Positions 8,848 to 16,958 of a DNA stretch of 64,000 nt are shown here, piece after piece. How positions within the stretch are numbered: position 1 is the stretch's first letter; every line of letters begins with the position of its first letter. The stretch comes from Bradyrhizobium centrolobii (GTDB taxonomy: Bacteria > Pseudomonadota > Alphaproteobacteria > Rhizobiales > Xanthobacteraceae): the NCBI RefSeq assembly GCF_001641635.1, contig NZ_LUUB01000101.1:1448-65447 (forward strand). Direction: 5' to 3'. The position numbers were made by a program, and so were the translations under genes. The notes under the pieces were generated by a model, which was not told the DNA's origin, ran no database searches, and saw only the letters and a list, made by a program, of their open reading frames with translations.

Positions 8848-9828
8848 ATGATGATCTCTCCTTCCCTTCCCGCTGAGCTCAAGGCCGCACTCGACGGCAA
8901 GCTCCAGGGCTTTTCCCGCACCGACGCGGCGCGGCGGTCATCGCAAATCTCCAGCACCTATCGCGCAGGCGGCGGCTCGGGCACCATCAAGTCCGAGGCC
9001 GACGGGCTTGCCTATGCGCTCGCGCGGATGCCGGCGACCTACGCGGCCGTAGCCGCAAGCCTGAACGCGCTGACCGAGATCGTGCCGGATTTCGCCCCGG
9101 AAACGCTGCTCGACGTCGGCGCCGGTCCCGGCACCGCGAGCTGGGCCGCTGCGGAGGCCTTTCCGTCATTGCAGGACTTCACCCTGCTCGACGCCAACGG
9201 GACGCTGAGCCGGCTCGCGCTTGAGCTTGCACGCGACAGCGCGCGATTGGCGGATTGCCGCTATTTGCCGGGTGATGCCGGCACGAACCTCGCCGAAGTC
9301 CCGGCCGCCGACATCGTGATTGCGAGCTACGTCATCGGCGAGCTCGGTGAGAGCGACCAGCGCGCGCTCACAGAGACAATGTGGGCGAAAGCGCGCCACG
9401 CGCTTCTCGTGATCGAGCCCGGCACGCCGGCCGGCTATGCACGCATCCTCGCACAACGCCAGCAGCTGATCGCCGCAGGCGCCTATGTCGCAGCCCCCTG
9501 CCCGCACGAAAAGCCCTGTCCGCTCACCGCGCCCGACTGGTGCCATTTCTCCCAGCGCCTGCCGCGCTCCCAGGCGCACCGGCAGATCAAGGGCGCCGAG
9601 GTGCCGTTCGAGGACGAGAGGTTCATCTATGTCGCGCTGACCCGCACGCCGCCCGCAGGACGCGCCTCGCGCGTGCTGGCGCCGCCGGATGTCGGCAAGG
9701 TCGAGATCACGGCGAAGCTCTGCACCGAGAGCGGTGTCGCATTGACGAAGGTCCCGCGGCGCGACAAGGCCGCTTATGCGGACGCCCGGCGCTGGCGCTG
9801 GGGCGACGCCGTCATGTCCGAAAGTTAA
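8848..9828 (+). CDS. Rsm22-like methyltransferase associated with the small ribosomal subunit
   Basis: 326 residues. The SAM-binding motif I is LLDVGAGPGTASWAA at about 91-105. The second half carries the family cysteine/histidine signature CPHEKPCPL and DWCHFSQRLPRS, which in mitochondrial Rsm22/METTL17 proteins binds an Fe-S cluster. METTL17 acts in mitoribosome assembly; the bacterial role is not established. The start is ATG 8848 or 8851. No ribosome site is visible because a genomic repeat ends 5 nt upstream, so the upstream region was probably replaced by the repeat or the message is leaderless-like. Confidence 0.85.
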   Translation: MMISPSLPAELKAALDGKLQGFSRTDAARRSSQISSTYRAGGGSGTIKSEADGLAYALARMPATYAAVAASLNALTEIVPDFAPETLLDVGAGPGTASWAAAEAFPSLQDFTLLDANGTLSRLALELARDSARLADCRYLPGDAGTNLAEVPAADIVIASYVIGELGESDQRALTETMWAKARHALLVIEPGTPAGYARILAQRQQLIAAGAYVAAPCPHEKPCPLTAPDWCHFSQRLPRSQAHRQIKGAEVPFEDERFIYVALTRTPPAGRASRVLAPPDVGKVEITAKLCTESGVALTKVPRRDKAAYADARRWRWGDAVMSES

Positions 9829-9962
9829 CCTCTTTCGCTGCTTTTCCCTTGAACTCGGATGGGTCGACATCCGACCAAGTCTTACCTCCCCTCCGCGCCG
9901 GCCTGCCGTCCGGCGCCGTTCTGGTTTACCCTGCCCGCCTCAATCCCCTTCAGGAGTTCTCC

Positions 9963-10523
9963 ATGTCGACCGGCTGGATCGTTCTCGGCGTTATCGTCGT
10001 CCTCGTGCTGTTCGCCTTCGGCGCCTACAACCGGCTGGTGGCGCTGAGCCAGCGCGTCGGCCAGGCCTTCGCCGACATCGACGTGCAGCTCAAGCAGCGC
10101 CACGACCTGATCCCGAACCTGGTCGAGACGGTGAAGGGTTACGCCTCGCATGAGCGCGGCACGCTCGACGACGTCATCAAGGCGCGCAACTCGGCAATGT
10201 CGGCGCAGGGACCGGCGCAGGTCTCCGCGGCCGAGAACCAGCTCTCCGGCGCGCTCGGCCGGCTGATCGCGCTGTCGGAGGCCTATCCCGACCTCAAGGC
10301 CAATGCCAATTTCCAGCAGCTCGCCAGCGAGCTCTCCGACCTCGAGAACAAGATCGCGGCGAGCCGCCGGTTCTTCAACAACGCGGTCCAGGAATACAAC
10401 ACCGGCATCCAGCAGATGCCCGCCGCGCTGTTCGCCGGCATGTTCGGCTTCACCAGGAAGGACTTCTTCGATCTCGGCGCGAGCCGCACCGAGGTCGAGG
10501 CAACGCCACAGGTGAAGTTCTGA
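9963..10523 (+). CDS. lemA: LemA family membrane protein
   Basis: 186 residues. One N-terminal transmembrane helix (WIVLGVIVVLVLFAFGAYN) is followed by the helical LemA domain with VKGYASHERGTLDDVIKARN and NTGIQQMPAALFA. ATG 9963 has AGGAG 6 nt upstream; the frame is open further left but that part is not coding. LemA proteins sit with the N-terminus outside and a helical bundle inside. This one precedes an M48 metalloprotease gene, a pairing seen widely in bacteria and suggesting joint action in membrane protein turnover. Confidence 0.93.
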   Translation: MSTGWIVLGVIVVLVLFAFGAYNRLVALSQRVGQAFADIDVQLKQRHDLIPNLVETVKGYASHERGTLDDVIKARNSAMSAQGPAQVSAAENQLSGALGRLIALSEAYPDLKANANFQQLASELSDLENKIAASRRFFNNAVQEYNTGIQQMPAALFAGMFGFTRKDFFDLGASRTEVEATPQVKF

Positions 10524-10555
10524 TCGCAGCGTGATCGGCACTTCTTCTCACCTTC

Positions 10556-10647
10556 GTCATTCCGGGGCGCGGCGCGAACCCGGACTCTCGATCGAGACAC
10601 TAAGCTCCAGGTTGCGGGTTCACGCATTCGGCCTGCCCCGGAATGAC
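10556..10647. repeat. GTCATTCCGGGG-type intergenic repeat, complete
   Basis: Begins GTCATTCCGGGGCGCGGCGC and ends GCCCCGGAATGAC, its inverted complement, with GAACCCGGACTCTCG inside. It lies between lemA and the M48 protease gene and can form a hairpin in the joint transcript. Confidence 0.8.
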
Positions 10648-10667
10648 AGGAGCTAACGGAAGCAGCC

Positions 10668-11870
10668 ATGGCCGCGTATGGTCTCTACACGCATATCGTC
10701 TCGAACAAGTTCCGTTCGATGGTGCTGCTCGCCGGCCTGTTCATGCTGGTCTACGTGCTGGTCTTCGCCGGCGCGCTGATCGCCGAAGTCGTCATCGACA
10801 GCAATCGGACCGTCAGCTTCTACCTCAGCCACGCCTTCCACGACCTGATCGTCGCCTCGCCCTTCGCAACCATCGCGACAATCGCATGGATCGTGATCGC
10901 CTACTTCTTCCATCAGTCGATGATCGACGCCGTCACTGGCGGTCATAACGTCACCCGTCAGGAACAGCCGCGGCTCTACAATCTGCTCGAAAATCTCTGC
11001 ATCTCGCGCGGCATCACGATGCCGAAGCTGAAGATCATGGAGAGCCCGGCGCTCAACGCCTTCGCGACCGGCCTCAACCCACGGCAATATGCGATCACCG
11101 TCACCACGGGTCTCCTGAAGGCGCTGAACGACCAGGAGATCGAGGCGGTGCTGGGTCACGAGCTGACCCACATCAAGAACGGCGACGTGCAGCTCATGGT
11201 GGTCGCCGTCATCATCGCCGGCGTGGTCGGCTTCTTCGGCGAACTGTTCTTCCGCCTTTTCACGAGCTTCAACTGGAGCTCCGGCGGCGGCTCATGGTCG
11301 TCGGGTTCCTCCTCGTCGCGATCGTCCTCACGCAGCGACAGCAAGAGCTCCGGCGGCGGCGCGGTGATCGTCATCATCATCGCCGTCGTGCTGATCGTGG
11401 TGGCCTGGCTGATGTCGCAGGTGGTGAAGCTCGCGCTGTCGCGTTCGCGCGAATATCTCGCCGACGCCGGCTCGGTCGAGTTGACGAAGAATCCCGATGC
11501 CATGATCACGGCCCTGCGCAAGATCGAGGGCCGCGGCGAGCTGCCGGGCGCGACGTCGGCGGTGATGGAGCTCTGCGTCGACAATCCCCGCGAGGGTTTT
11601 GCCGACCTGTTCGCGACCCACCCGTCGGTCAAGTCGCGGGTCGACGCGCTGGTCAAGTTTGCCGGCGGCCACGACCCCGGCCGGCTGCCGACGCCCACCG
11701 ACGAGGCCGAAGAGCCCGAGGCCCAGGCCAACCAGCAAGACGCCCTGCCGCCGGTGCCGACGGGCCCATGGAACGATGCCGGGAAGCCGGCCGATGCGGC
11801 ATCGGGCCCTGCGCCGAGCCCTTCCGGAACCGCGGTCGGCAATCCGATGGGGCCCTGGGGCCGTCATTGA
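10668..11870 (+). CDS. M48 family membrane metalloprotease (HtpX-like)
   Basis: 400 residues. Two N-terminal transmembrane helices (about 18-42 and 66-82), the zinc motif HELTH at 164-168 preceded by PALNAFATG, a further helix after it, then a serine/glycine-rich insert of about 30 residues (around 202-232), another helix, and the SREYLADAGSVELT segment holding the third zinc ligand Glu. The C-terminal 80 residues are Pro/Ala-rich and probably disordered. It likely degrades damaged membrane proteins. It follows lemA; a second, more canonical HtpX is encoded at 48213-49148. Confidence 0.92.
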   Translation: MAAYGLYTHIVSNKFRSMVLLAGLFMLVYVLVFAGALIAEVVIDSNRTVSFYLSHAFHDLIVASPFATIATIAWIVIAYFFHQSMIDAVTGGHNVTRQEQPRLYNLLENLCISRGITMPKLKIMESPALNAFATGLNPRQYAITVTTGLLKALNDQEIEAVLGHELTHIKNGDVQLMVVAVIIAGVVGFFGELFFRLFTSFNWSSGGGSWSSGSSSSRSSSRSDSKSSGGGAVIVIIIAVVLIVVAWLMSQVVKLALSRSREYLADAGSVELTKNPDAMITALRKIEGRGELPGATSAVMELCVDNPREGFADLFATHPSVKSRVDALVKFAGGHDPGRLPTPTDEAEEPEAQANQQDALPPVPTGPWNDAGKPADAASGPAPSPSGTAVGNPMGPWGRH

Positions 11871-12021
11871 GCGTGCATCATTGGCCGAAACCGCTCGGGT
11901 TTCACGGCGATTGGGAAAAACACCGGGAATTGCCGCTACCGTGCCCCGAGGAATTGAATTCTCCCTTGTTTCTGCCATGTTCGCGCCCAACAGCAGACTC
12001 GGGAAGTCGATTTGGGACCCG

Positions 12022-12044
12022 GCCGATCGCAACCAGCGATCGGC
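12022..12044 (+). promoter_or_regulatory. Perfect inverted repeat in the leader of the ATPase pair
   Basis: GCCGATCGC (12022-12030), loop AACCA, GCGATCGGC (12036-12044): a 9-bp perfect stem 22 nt before ATG 12067 and upstream of the ribosome site AGGGGA (12056-12061). No T-run follows, so it is not a simple terminator. It could be an operator or a leader RNA hairpin. Confidence 0.5.
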
Positions 12045-12066
12045 GGGCGCGCGTTAGGGGACAGCA

Positions 12067-12819
12067 ATGGCAAAGCCGGCAGTGGTTGTGGTGGGCGCGG
12101 ACAAGGGCGGAGTGGGCAAGACCACGGTATCGCGCACCTTGCTCGATTATTTTTCAGCCAACAACGTGCCGACGCGCGCCTTCGATACGGAGTCGCCGCG
12201 GGGAACCCTGAAGCGCTTCCACCCCGAGATCACCGAGATCGTCGACATGATGACGACGGCCGATCAGATGAAGATCTTCGACACGCTCAACGCGGCGAGC
12301 CCGTCGGTGACCGTGATCGACGTCCGCGCCGGCCTGCTCTCGCCGGCGCTGGCCTCGCTGCGCGATATCGGTTTCCTGGACGCCGCCAAGGCGGGCCAGA
12401 TCACCTTCGCGGTGTTCCACATCCTCGGACCCTCGATCGCCTCGCTCGACGAGATCGCCGAGACCGCGGGCTACATGACCGGCGCAAAATATTTCCTGGT
12501 GAAGAACTTCATCAACGACACCCAGTTCTTCCAGTGGGACCAGTCGACCTACAATTCCTACTTTCACCGCATCAAGGATGCGACCGAGCTGACCATCCCC
12601 AAGCTCAACGAAATGGCCTATGAGCAGGTCGAGGTCTCGTCCGTTCCGTTCCTGAAATTCGTGGCCAACAAGGGCCTCCGCGACGAGGCCGCCAACTACT
12701 CCTTCGTGCTGCGCGGCTATGTCCGGCACTGGCTGGCGAATGTCTGGAGCGAATACGACCGCATCCGGCTGACCGACATCGTTGGCTCGAAACCCGCCGC
12801 ACGCAGCAGCGAAAAATAG
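12067..12819 (+). CDS. ParA/MinD-like P-loop ATPase, first of a pair
   Basis: 250 residues. The deviant Walker A of the ParA/MinD class is intact: GADKGGVGKTT with the signature lysine, at about 9-19. The next motif is AFDTESPRG instead of the usual DxDPQ, and the Walker B-like strand reads VTVIDVRAGL. The C-terminal half (KYFLVKNFINDTQFFQWDQS onward) is not recognised. Residues FDTE to MKIFDTL align with FDVN to MQLMDRV of the next gene, so the two look like diverged tandem paralogues. ATG 12067 has AGGGGA 5 nt upstream. The function is unknown; spatial positioning of a cargo is the usual role of the class. Confidence 0.8.
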   Translation: MAKPAVVVVGADKGGVGKTTVSRTLLDYFSANNVPTRAFDTESPRGTLKRFHPEITEIVDMMTTADQMKIFDTLNAASPSVTVIDVRAGLLSPALASLRDIGFLDAAKAGQITFAVFHILGPSIASLDEIAETAGYMTGAKYFLVKNFINDTQFFQWDQSTYNSYFHRIKDATELTIPKLNEMAYEQVEVSSVPFLKFVANKGLRDEAANYSFVLRGYVRHWLANVWSEYDRIRLTDIVGSKPAARSSEK

Positions 12820-12879
12820 TTGCACAGTGCGGATGGATGCGGCTGGATTGGGCGTTGAATTCGCCTGATATAGCTGTCG

Positions 12880-13548
12880 ATGTCCCCGACGCCCGTCTAC
12901 ATCATCTGCTCGCCCCGCCCGCAGGTCGGCAAGACGCTGCTGGCGCGGCTCTTGAGCGAATTTTTGCTGCTCAAGAACGGCGATGTCGCGGCCTTCGACG
13001 TCAATCTGAAGGAACCGTCGCTCCTCGACTATCTGCCACGGATTACCGAGACGGCCGACGTCATCGACACCTACGGCAAGATGCAGCTCATGGACCGCGT
13101 CATCGTCGATGACGGCCTTGCCAAGGTGATCGACCTCGGCTTCCACGCCTTCGACGAGTTCTTCAAGATGACCGACGAGATCGGCCTGTTGAAGGAGGCC
13201 GCCCGCCGCCAAGTCGCGCCGATGATCCTGTTCGTCGCCGACACCGACCGCGTCTCGGCCCGCGCGCATGAGATGCTGCGCGGACAGATTCCGCGGATGA
13301 ACCTGATCACGGTGGACAACGAGCATGTCGTGCGCGGCGAGCTGCCGCCCGCGATGGAAGGTGGCCGGCTGTTCCGCCTGCCGGCGCTCCCCGGCTTCCT
13401 GAAGACCTATATCGACCGGCTGAACTTCTCCTTCACCGGCTATCTGCGCCAGGAGAAGGACGCATCGACCGAGCTGCACCAGTGGACCCGGCGCAACTAT
13501 CTCGCCTTCCGTGAGCTCGAGCTCAGCCTGATCCTGCAGCGGTCCTGA
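12880..13548 (+). CDS. Diverged P-loop ATPase-like protein, second of a pair
   Basis: 222 residues. The N-terminal loop CSPRPQVGKTLLARLL keeps GKT but has Ser for the first glycine and lacks the ParA signature lysine, so ATP binding may be altered. AAFDVNLKEPSLLDYLPRIT and DVIDTYGKMQLMDRV match the equivalent part of the preceding ATPase. VILDLG-type strand: KVIDLGFHAFDEFF. It starts 60 nt after the first ATPase ends, on the same strand. Probably the two proteins act together, one as the active ATPase and one as a partner. The family is not recognised beyond the P-loop fold. Confidence 0.7.
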   Translation: MSPTPVYIICSPRPQVGKTLLARLLSEFLLLKNGDVAAFDVNLKEPSLLDYLPRITETADVIDTYGKMQLMDRVIVDDGLAKVIDLGFHAFDEFFKMTDEIGLLKEAARRQVAPMILFVADTDRVSARAHEMLRGQIPRMNLITVDNEHVVRGELPPAMEGGRLFRLPALPGFLKTYIDRLNFSFTGYLRQEKDASTELHQWTRRNYLAFRELELSLILQRS

Positions 13549-13582
13549 GTGCGATGAGGTCTGGTCGGGCGACAAGGTGCTT

Positions 13583-13718
13583 ACCTCTCCCCAGCGGGGA
13601 GAGGTCGGATTGCGTCTGGCGATGCGAAGCATTGTCCAGTGCAATCCGGGTGAGGGGCCGCAGCGCTCAGTGATCGCATCTTTCGATGCGATCCGACCTC
13701 TCCCTACGGGAGGGGTGA
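13583..13718. repeat. CTCTCCC-type intergenic repeat
   Basis: Left end ACCTCTCCCCAGCGGGGAGAG, right end GACCTCTCCCTACGGGAGGGG, with CAATCCGGGTGAGGGG between. An inner hairpin GATCGCATC..GATGCGATC is also visible. Same family as 1279, 47240 and 63361. Confidence 0.75.
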
Positions 13719-13744
13719 ACCGAGTTCTCCGGCTGGCAGCGATT

Positions 13745-13775
13745 CAAAAAAAAAATTACCCGGGCGATATTCCCG
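13745..13775 (-). terminator. Possible rho-independent terminator after apt
   Basis: Read on the minus strand, a short stem TCGGG/CCCGG (loop AATATCG) is followed by GTAA and ten consecutive T (A run at 13746-13755 on the plus strand). The stem is weak but the T-run is the longest in the window and lies about 30-40 nt past the apt stop. Confidence 0.45.
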
Positions 13776-13787
13776 ACCCGCGGCCGC

Positions 13788-14327
13788 TCAGTGCCCCTCG
13801 AACGTCATCAGCGTGCGGACCGGGACGTCCATGGCGCGCAGCTTGGCGGCGCCGCCGAGCTCGGGCAGGTCGATGATGAAGCAGGCGGCGATGACATTGG
13901 CGCCGATCTGGCGCAACAGCTTCACCGCGCCCTCCGCGGTGCCACCGGTGGCGATGAGATCATCGACCAGGATCACGCGCTCGCCGGGCGCGACCGCATC
14001 AACATGCATCTCCATCTCGTCAATGCCGTACTCCAGCGAATAGGCGATGCGCACGGTGGTGTGCGGCAGCTTGCCCTTCTTGCGGATCGGCACGAAGCCG
14101 GCGGAGAGCTGGTGCGCCACCGCGCCGCCGAGGATGAACCCACGCGCCTCCATGCCGGCGACCTTGTCGATCTTGTTGCCGGCCCAGGGATGCACGAGCT
14201 GATCGACCGCGCGGCGGAAGGCGCGGGCGTCAGCGAGCAGCGTAGTGATGTCGCGGAACATGATCCCAGGCTTGGGATAGTCGGGAATCGTGCGGACGCT
14301 GGCCTTCAGATCGTGGTCAAAAGTCAT
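13788..14327 (-). CDS. apt: Adenine phosphoribosyltransferase
   Basis: 179 residues, the usual Apt length. It salvages adenine to AMP with PRPP. Key features: YPKPGIMFRDITTLL at the N-terminus, MEARGFILGGAVA, and the PRPP-binding loop VILVDDLIATGGTA at about 127-140. ATG 14327 fits the family start. It lies downstream of trpE(G) on the same strand, separated by a repeat element, so it probably has its own promoter. Confidence 0.96.
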   Translation of the reverse strand: MTFDHDLKASVRTIPDYPKPGIMFRDITTLLADARAFRRAVDQLVHPWAGNKIDKVAGMEARGFILGGAVAHQLSAGFVPIRKKGKLPHTTVRIAYSLEYGIDEMEMHVDAVAPGERVILVDDLIATGGTAEGAVKLLRQIGANVIAACFIIDLPELGGAAKLRAMDVPVRTLMTFEGH

Positions 14328-14344
14328 TGTTGTCTCGTTTCGTT

Positions 14345-14446
14345 GTCATTCCGGGGCGGCTCGAAGAGCGGAACCCCATTGCGCAATTGCGCAATGTGGA
14401 ATCTCGAGATTCCGGGTCTGGTGCTTACGCACCATCCCGGAATGAC
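14345..14446. repeat. GTCATTCCGGGG-type intergenic repeat, complete
   Basis: Starts GTCATTCCGGGGCGGCTCGA and ends CACCATCCCGGAATGAC. An inner hairpin ATTGCGCAATTGCGCAAT is present in the middle. It separates trpE(G) from apt. Confidence 0.8.
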
Positions 14447-14464
14447 GAAAATGAAAACATGCAC

Positions 14465-16630
14465 TCAATTCGTCCCCGCATCCAGCCGGAATGCGTTCTC
14501 GACGATGCGCAGGCCGACCTCGCCGCCGAGCGACATCAGCGACTCCGGATGGAATTGCACGCCGGCGACGGGCAGCGTCTTGTGCTCGAGCGCCATCGCG
14601 ACGCCGTCCTCGGTGCTCGCGGTCACGTTCAGAACGTCCGGCATGCTGTCGCGCTCGACATAGAGCGAATGATAGCGGCCGATGACGATCTCGTTCGGCA
14701 GATTGCGCATCAGGCGACCGCCGCGCACCTGCACCCGCGAGGGCCGGCCATGGGCGGGATGGGCGAGTTGCCCGAGTTCGCCGCCAAAATATTCGCCGAT
14801 CGCCTGCACGCCGAGGCAGACGCCGAACACCGGCAGCTTCTTCTCCAGTGCCGCATCGATCGTCTTTTTGATCCCGAAATCCTCGGGCCGTCCCGGTCCG
14901 GGCGACAGCACCAGCAAATCCCACCTCTTCTGCTTGAGCATGTCGAGCGCATGCACATAGCGGACCACGGTGACGCTGGCGCCGACCTGGCGGAAATAGT
15001 CGGCGAGCATGTGCACGAAGCTGTCGTCGTGGTCGATCAGCAGCACCTGCTTGCCCGAGCCGGTCGCATCGGGCGCGAAGGTCGACAGCGGCTTTGGCGG
15101 ATCGCCGCGCAGGGCCTGGAACAGCGCAGCCGCCTTCACCTGGCATTCGCGGTCCTCGGCCGCCGGATCGGAATCGAACAGGCAGGTGGCGCCGACGCGC
15201 ACTTCGGCGAGGCCATCTTTCATCCGGATGGTGCGGATGGTGAGCCCGGTATTGATGCTGCCATCGAAATTCACCGCGCCAATCGCGCCGGCGTACCAGC
15301 GCCGCGGTGAGCGTTCGTGGTCCTCGACGAACTGCATGGCCCAGAGCTTTGGCGCGCCGGTCACCGTCACCGCCCAGGCGTGGGTGAGGAACGCATCGAG
15401 CGCGTCGAAGCCGGGGCGCAGCATGCCCTCGACATGATCGACGGTGTGGAAGAGTTTAGAGTACGTTTCGATCTGCCGGCGCGCCAGGACCTTGATGGTG
15501 CCGGGGACGCAGACGCGCGCCTTGTCGTTGCGATCGACGTCGGTGCACATATTGAGCTCGAACTCGTCCTTTTCCGAGTTCAGGAGCTGGCGGATCTGCT
15601 CGGCGTCGCCGATCGCATCGGTGCCGCGCGCGATCGTGCCGGAGATCGGGCAGGTCTCGACTCGGCGTCCGTCTGAGCGCACGAACATTTCCGGCGAGGC
15701 CGACACCAGGAATTCGCCGTCGCCGAGATTCATCAGCGCGCCGTAGGGCGATGGATTGATGACGCAGAGCCGCTGGAAGACTTCGGCCGGTGAACGGTCG
15801 CACGGCTCGGCGAAGAGCTGTCCGGGCACCGCCTCGAACAGATCGCCGCGCGCAAAGGCAGCGCGCGCCGTCTCGACCGTCGCCTGATACTCGCCGGGCG
15901 CATGATCGGCAAAGCCCTGGCGGGGCGCCTTGAGGTAAGGGCTGTCTGCGGTCTCGCGCGGCAGGCCTTCAGTGGACTTGCCCTTCCACGCGAAGTCGTA
16001 GGTCAGCACCACGCCACGGCCGGTGGCGCGGTCATAGGCGAGCAGGCGATCGGGAACATAGAGCACGATGTCGCGCTGGTCCTTTTCGCGCGTTCGCTTC
16101 TGCACGAGGTCCTCGATCTGGAAGACGAGGTCGTAGGCGAAGGCGCCGAACAGGCCGAGCAGCGCATCGTCATTGGCGGAGAACGCGGCGATAAGATCGC
16201 GCACCAGCGACATCACGCTGGCGCGCCGCGTGCGCTGGTCTTCCTCGACCGGGGCATCACCGCGGATGATGTGGCCGGAGAGGCGCGAGGCTGTCTTCTC
16301 GGAGATCACCACGCAGGGCTCGCGCAAGACGTCGCCGAGGAAGGCGATCAGCACCTGCCCGCGCGCGTTCAGCGCCTCGAGCGTGAAGTTGAAGCCGACC
16401 GTCTCGAGCTTGAGCGGCGGGTCGGAGAAGCCGAGGTCAAAGCTCTCATAGCGGCCGGGCACGGTCGTGCCCGAGGACAGCACCACGCCGCGGCGGCGGT
16501 CGAGCAGGCTGACGAGATCATCGAGCCTGTTGGCACCGCCGGTGAATTGCTCCACCACGCGCGTGATCGCAAGGCCGGCGCGGGTCAGATAATCGCTTCT
16601 GGCCGGAAGGGCAAAGACGGTCCTGTTCAT
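14465..16630 (-). CDS. trpE(G): Fused anthranilate synthase components I and II, TrpE(G)
   Basis: 721 residues, the rhizobial single-chain form. It converts chorismate and glutamine to anthranilate, the first step of tryptophan synthesis. Residues 1 to about 510 are TrpE (NPSPYGALMNLGDGEFLVSA, then SPEMFVR and CPISGTIARG chorismate-binding segments). From about 525 follows the glutamine amidotransferase (KQVLLIDHDDSFVHMLADYF) with nucleophile Cys605 in FGVCLGVQAIGE and the GVQFHPESLMS histidine/glutamate. Expression is probably controlled by attenuation: a leader peptide with tandem Trp codons lies upstream (16757-16804). Confidence 0.97.
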   Translation of the reverse strand: MNRTVFALPARSDYLTRAGLAITRVVEQFTGGANRLDDLVSLLDRRRGVVLSSGTTVPGRYESFDLGFSDPPLKLETVGFNFTLEALNARGQVLIAFLGDVLREPCVVISEKTASRLSGHIIRGDAPVEEDQRTRRASVMSLVRDLIAAFSANDDALLGLFGAFAYDLVFQIEDLVQKRTREKDQRDIVLYVPDRLLAYDRATGRGVVLTYDFAWKGKSTEGLPRETADSPYLKAPRQGFADHAPGEYQATVETARAAFARGDLFEAVPGQLFAEPCDRSPAEVFQRLCVINPSPYGALMNLGDGEFLVSASPEMFVRSDGRRVETCPISGTIARGTDAIGDAEQIRQLLNSEKDEFELNMCTDVDRNDKARVCVPGTIKVLARRQIETYSKLFHTVDHVEGMLRPGFDALDAFLTHAWAVTVTGAPKLWAMQFVEDHERSPRRWYAGAIGAVNFDGSINTGLTIRTIRMKDGLAEVRVGATCLFDSDPAAEDRECQVKAAALFQALRGDPPKPLSTFAPDATGSGKQVLLIDHDDSFVHMLADYFRQVGASVTVVRYVHALDMLKQKRWDLLVLSPGPGRPEDFGIKKTIDAALEKKLPVFGVCLGVQAIGEYFGGELGQLAHPAHGRPSRVQVRGGRLMRNLPNEIVIGRYHSLYVERDSMPDVLNVTASTEDGVAMALEHKTLPVAGVQFHPESLMSLGGEVGLRIVENAFRLDAGTN

Positions 16631-16730
16631 GTGATCCTCTTGGGCTCCTCTTACGAGACTTGCCGAGGGAACGCCACACAGGACAAACGATCAGGCCGCC
16701 GCACTGCGTTGGCGACCTTCGACGATTTGA

Positions 16731-16768
16731 GAAAAAGAAATCGCACCGGCCACCTCTCAGGAGGTGCG
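16731..16768 (-). promoter_or_regulatory. trp attenuator region
   Basis: On the RNA, CACCUC-CUGA-GAGGUG (16766 down to 16751) forms one hairpin. The competing pairing CGCACC (16768-16763) with GGUGCG (16747-16742) directly precedes AUUUCUUUUU (16741-16732), a U-rich stretch like an intrinsic terminator. The two share CACC and so exclude each other, as expected for ribosome-controlled attenuation. Exact segment assignment needs RNA folding. Confidence 0.65.
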
Positions 16769-16804
16769 CCACCAACGACGGGCTGGGCGGACGGCGGTGC
16801 TCAT
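16757..16804 (-). CDS. trpL: trp leader peptide
   Basis: 15 codons plus TGA: MSTAVRPARRWWRTS, with two adjacent Trp codons (TGG TGG) near the end. It sits 126 nt before trpE(G) on the same strand. The stop codon UGA lies in the loop of the RNA hairpin described for 16731-16768. Rhizobial trpE(G) genes are known to be attenuated through such peptides, and in Sinorhizobium the terminated leader (rnTrpL) and its peptide also act in trans. No strong ribosome site is visible before ATG 16804. Confidence 0.85.
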   Translation of the reverse strand: MSTAVRPARRWWRTS

Positions 16805-16904
16805 GGGGGAACTAACACCATGCCACGGGGGCGGCGTCAAGGGCGCGCCGCCAGCGGTAGCCCGAGCGCAATGAGGGTTACGGGCTGACGACGTCATCTC
16901 CGCC

Positions 16905-16930
16905 GTCGTCCCGGCGAAGGCCGGGACGAC
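16905..16930. repeat. GTCGTCCCGGC hairpin repeat
   Basis: GTCGTCCCGGC, loop GAAG, GCCGGGACGAC: a perfect 11-bp stem between the dienelactone hydrolase gene stop and the trp leader. It is the minimal form of the longer element at 45498-45622 and may also terminate transcription from the hydrolase gene. Confidence 0.7.
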
Positions 16931-16958
16931 ACCGAGATTGTTGCTCTCGTCGTGCCCC

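Noticed and set aside
12154..13644. 496-codon open frame opposite both ParA-like ATPases
   Set aside because: Shadow frame; runs across the intergenic space and lacks any motif, whereas the plus-strand frames have P-loops and ribosome sites.
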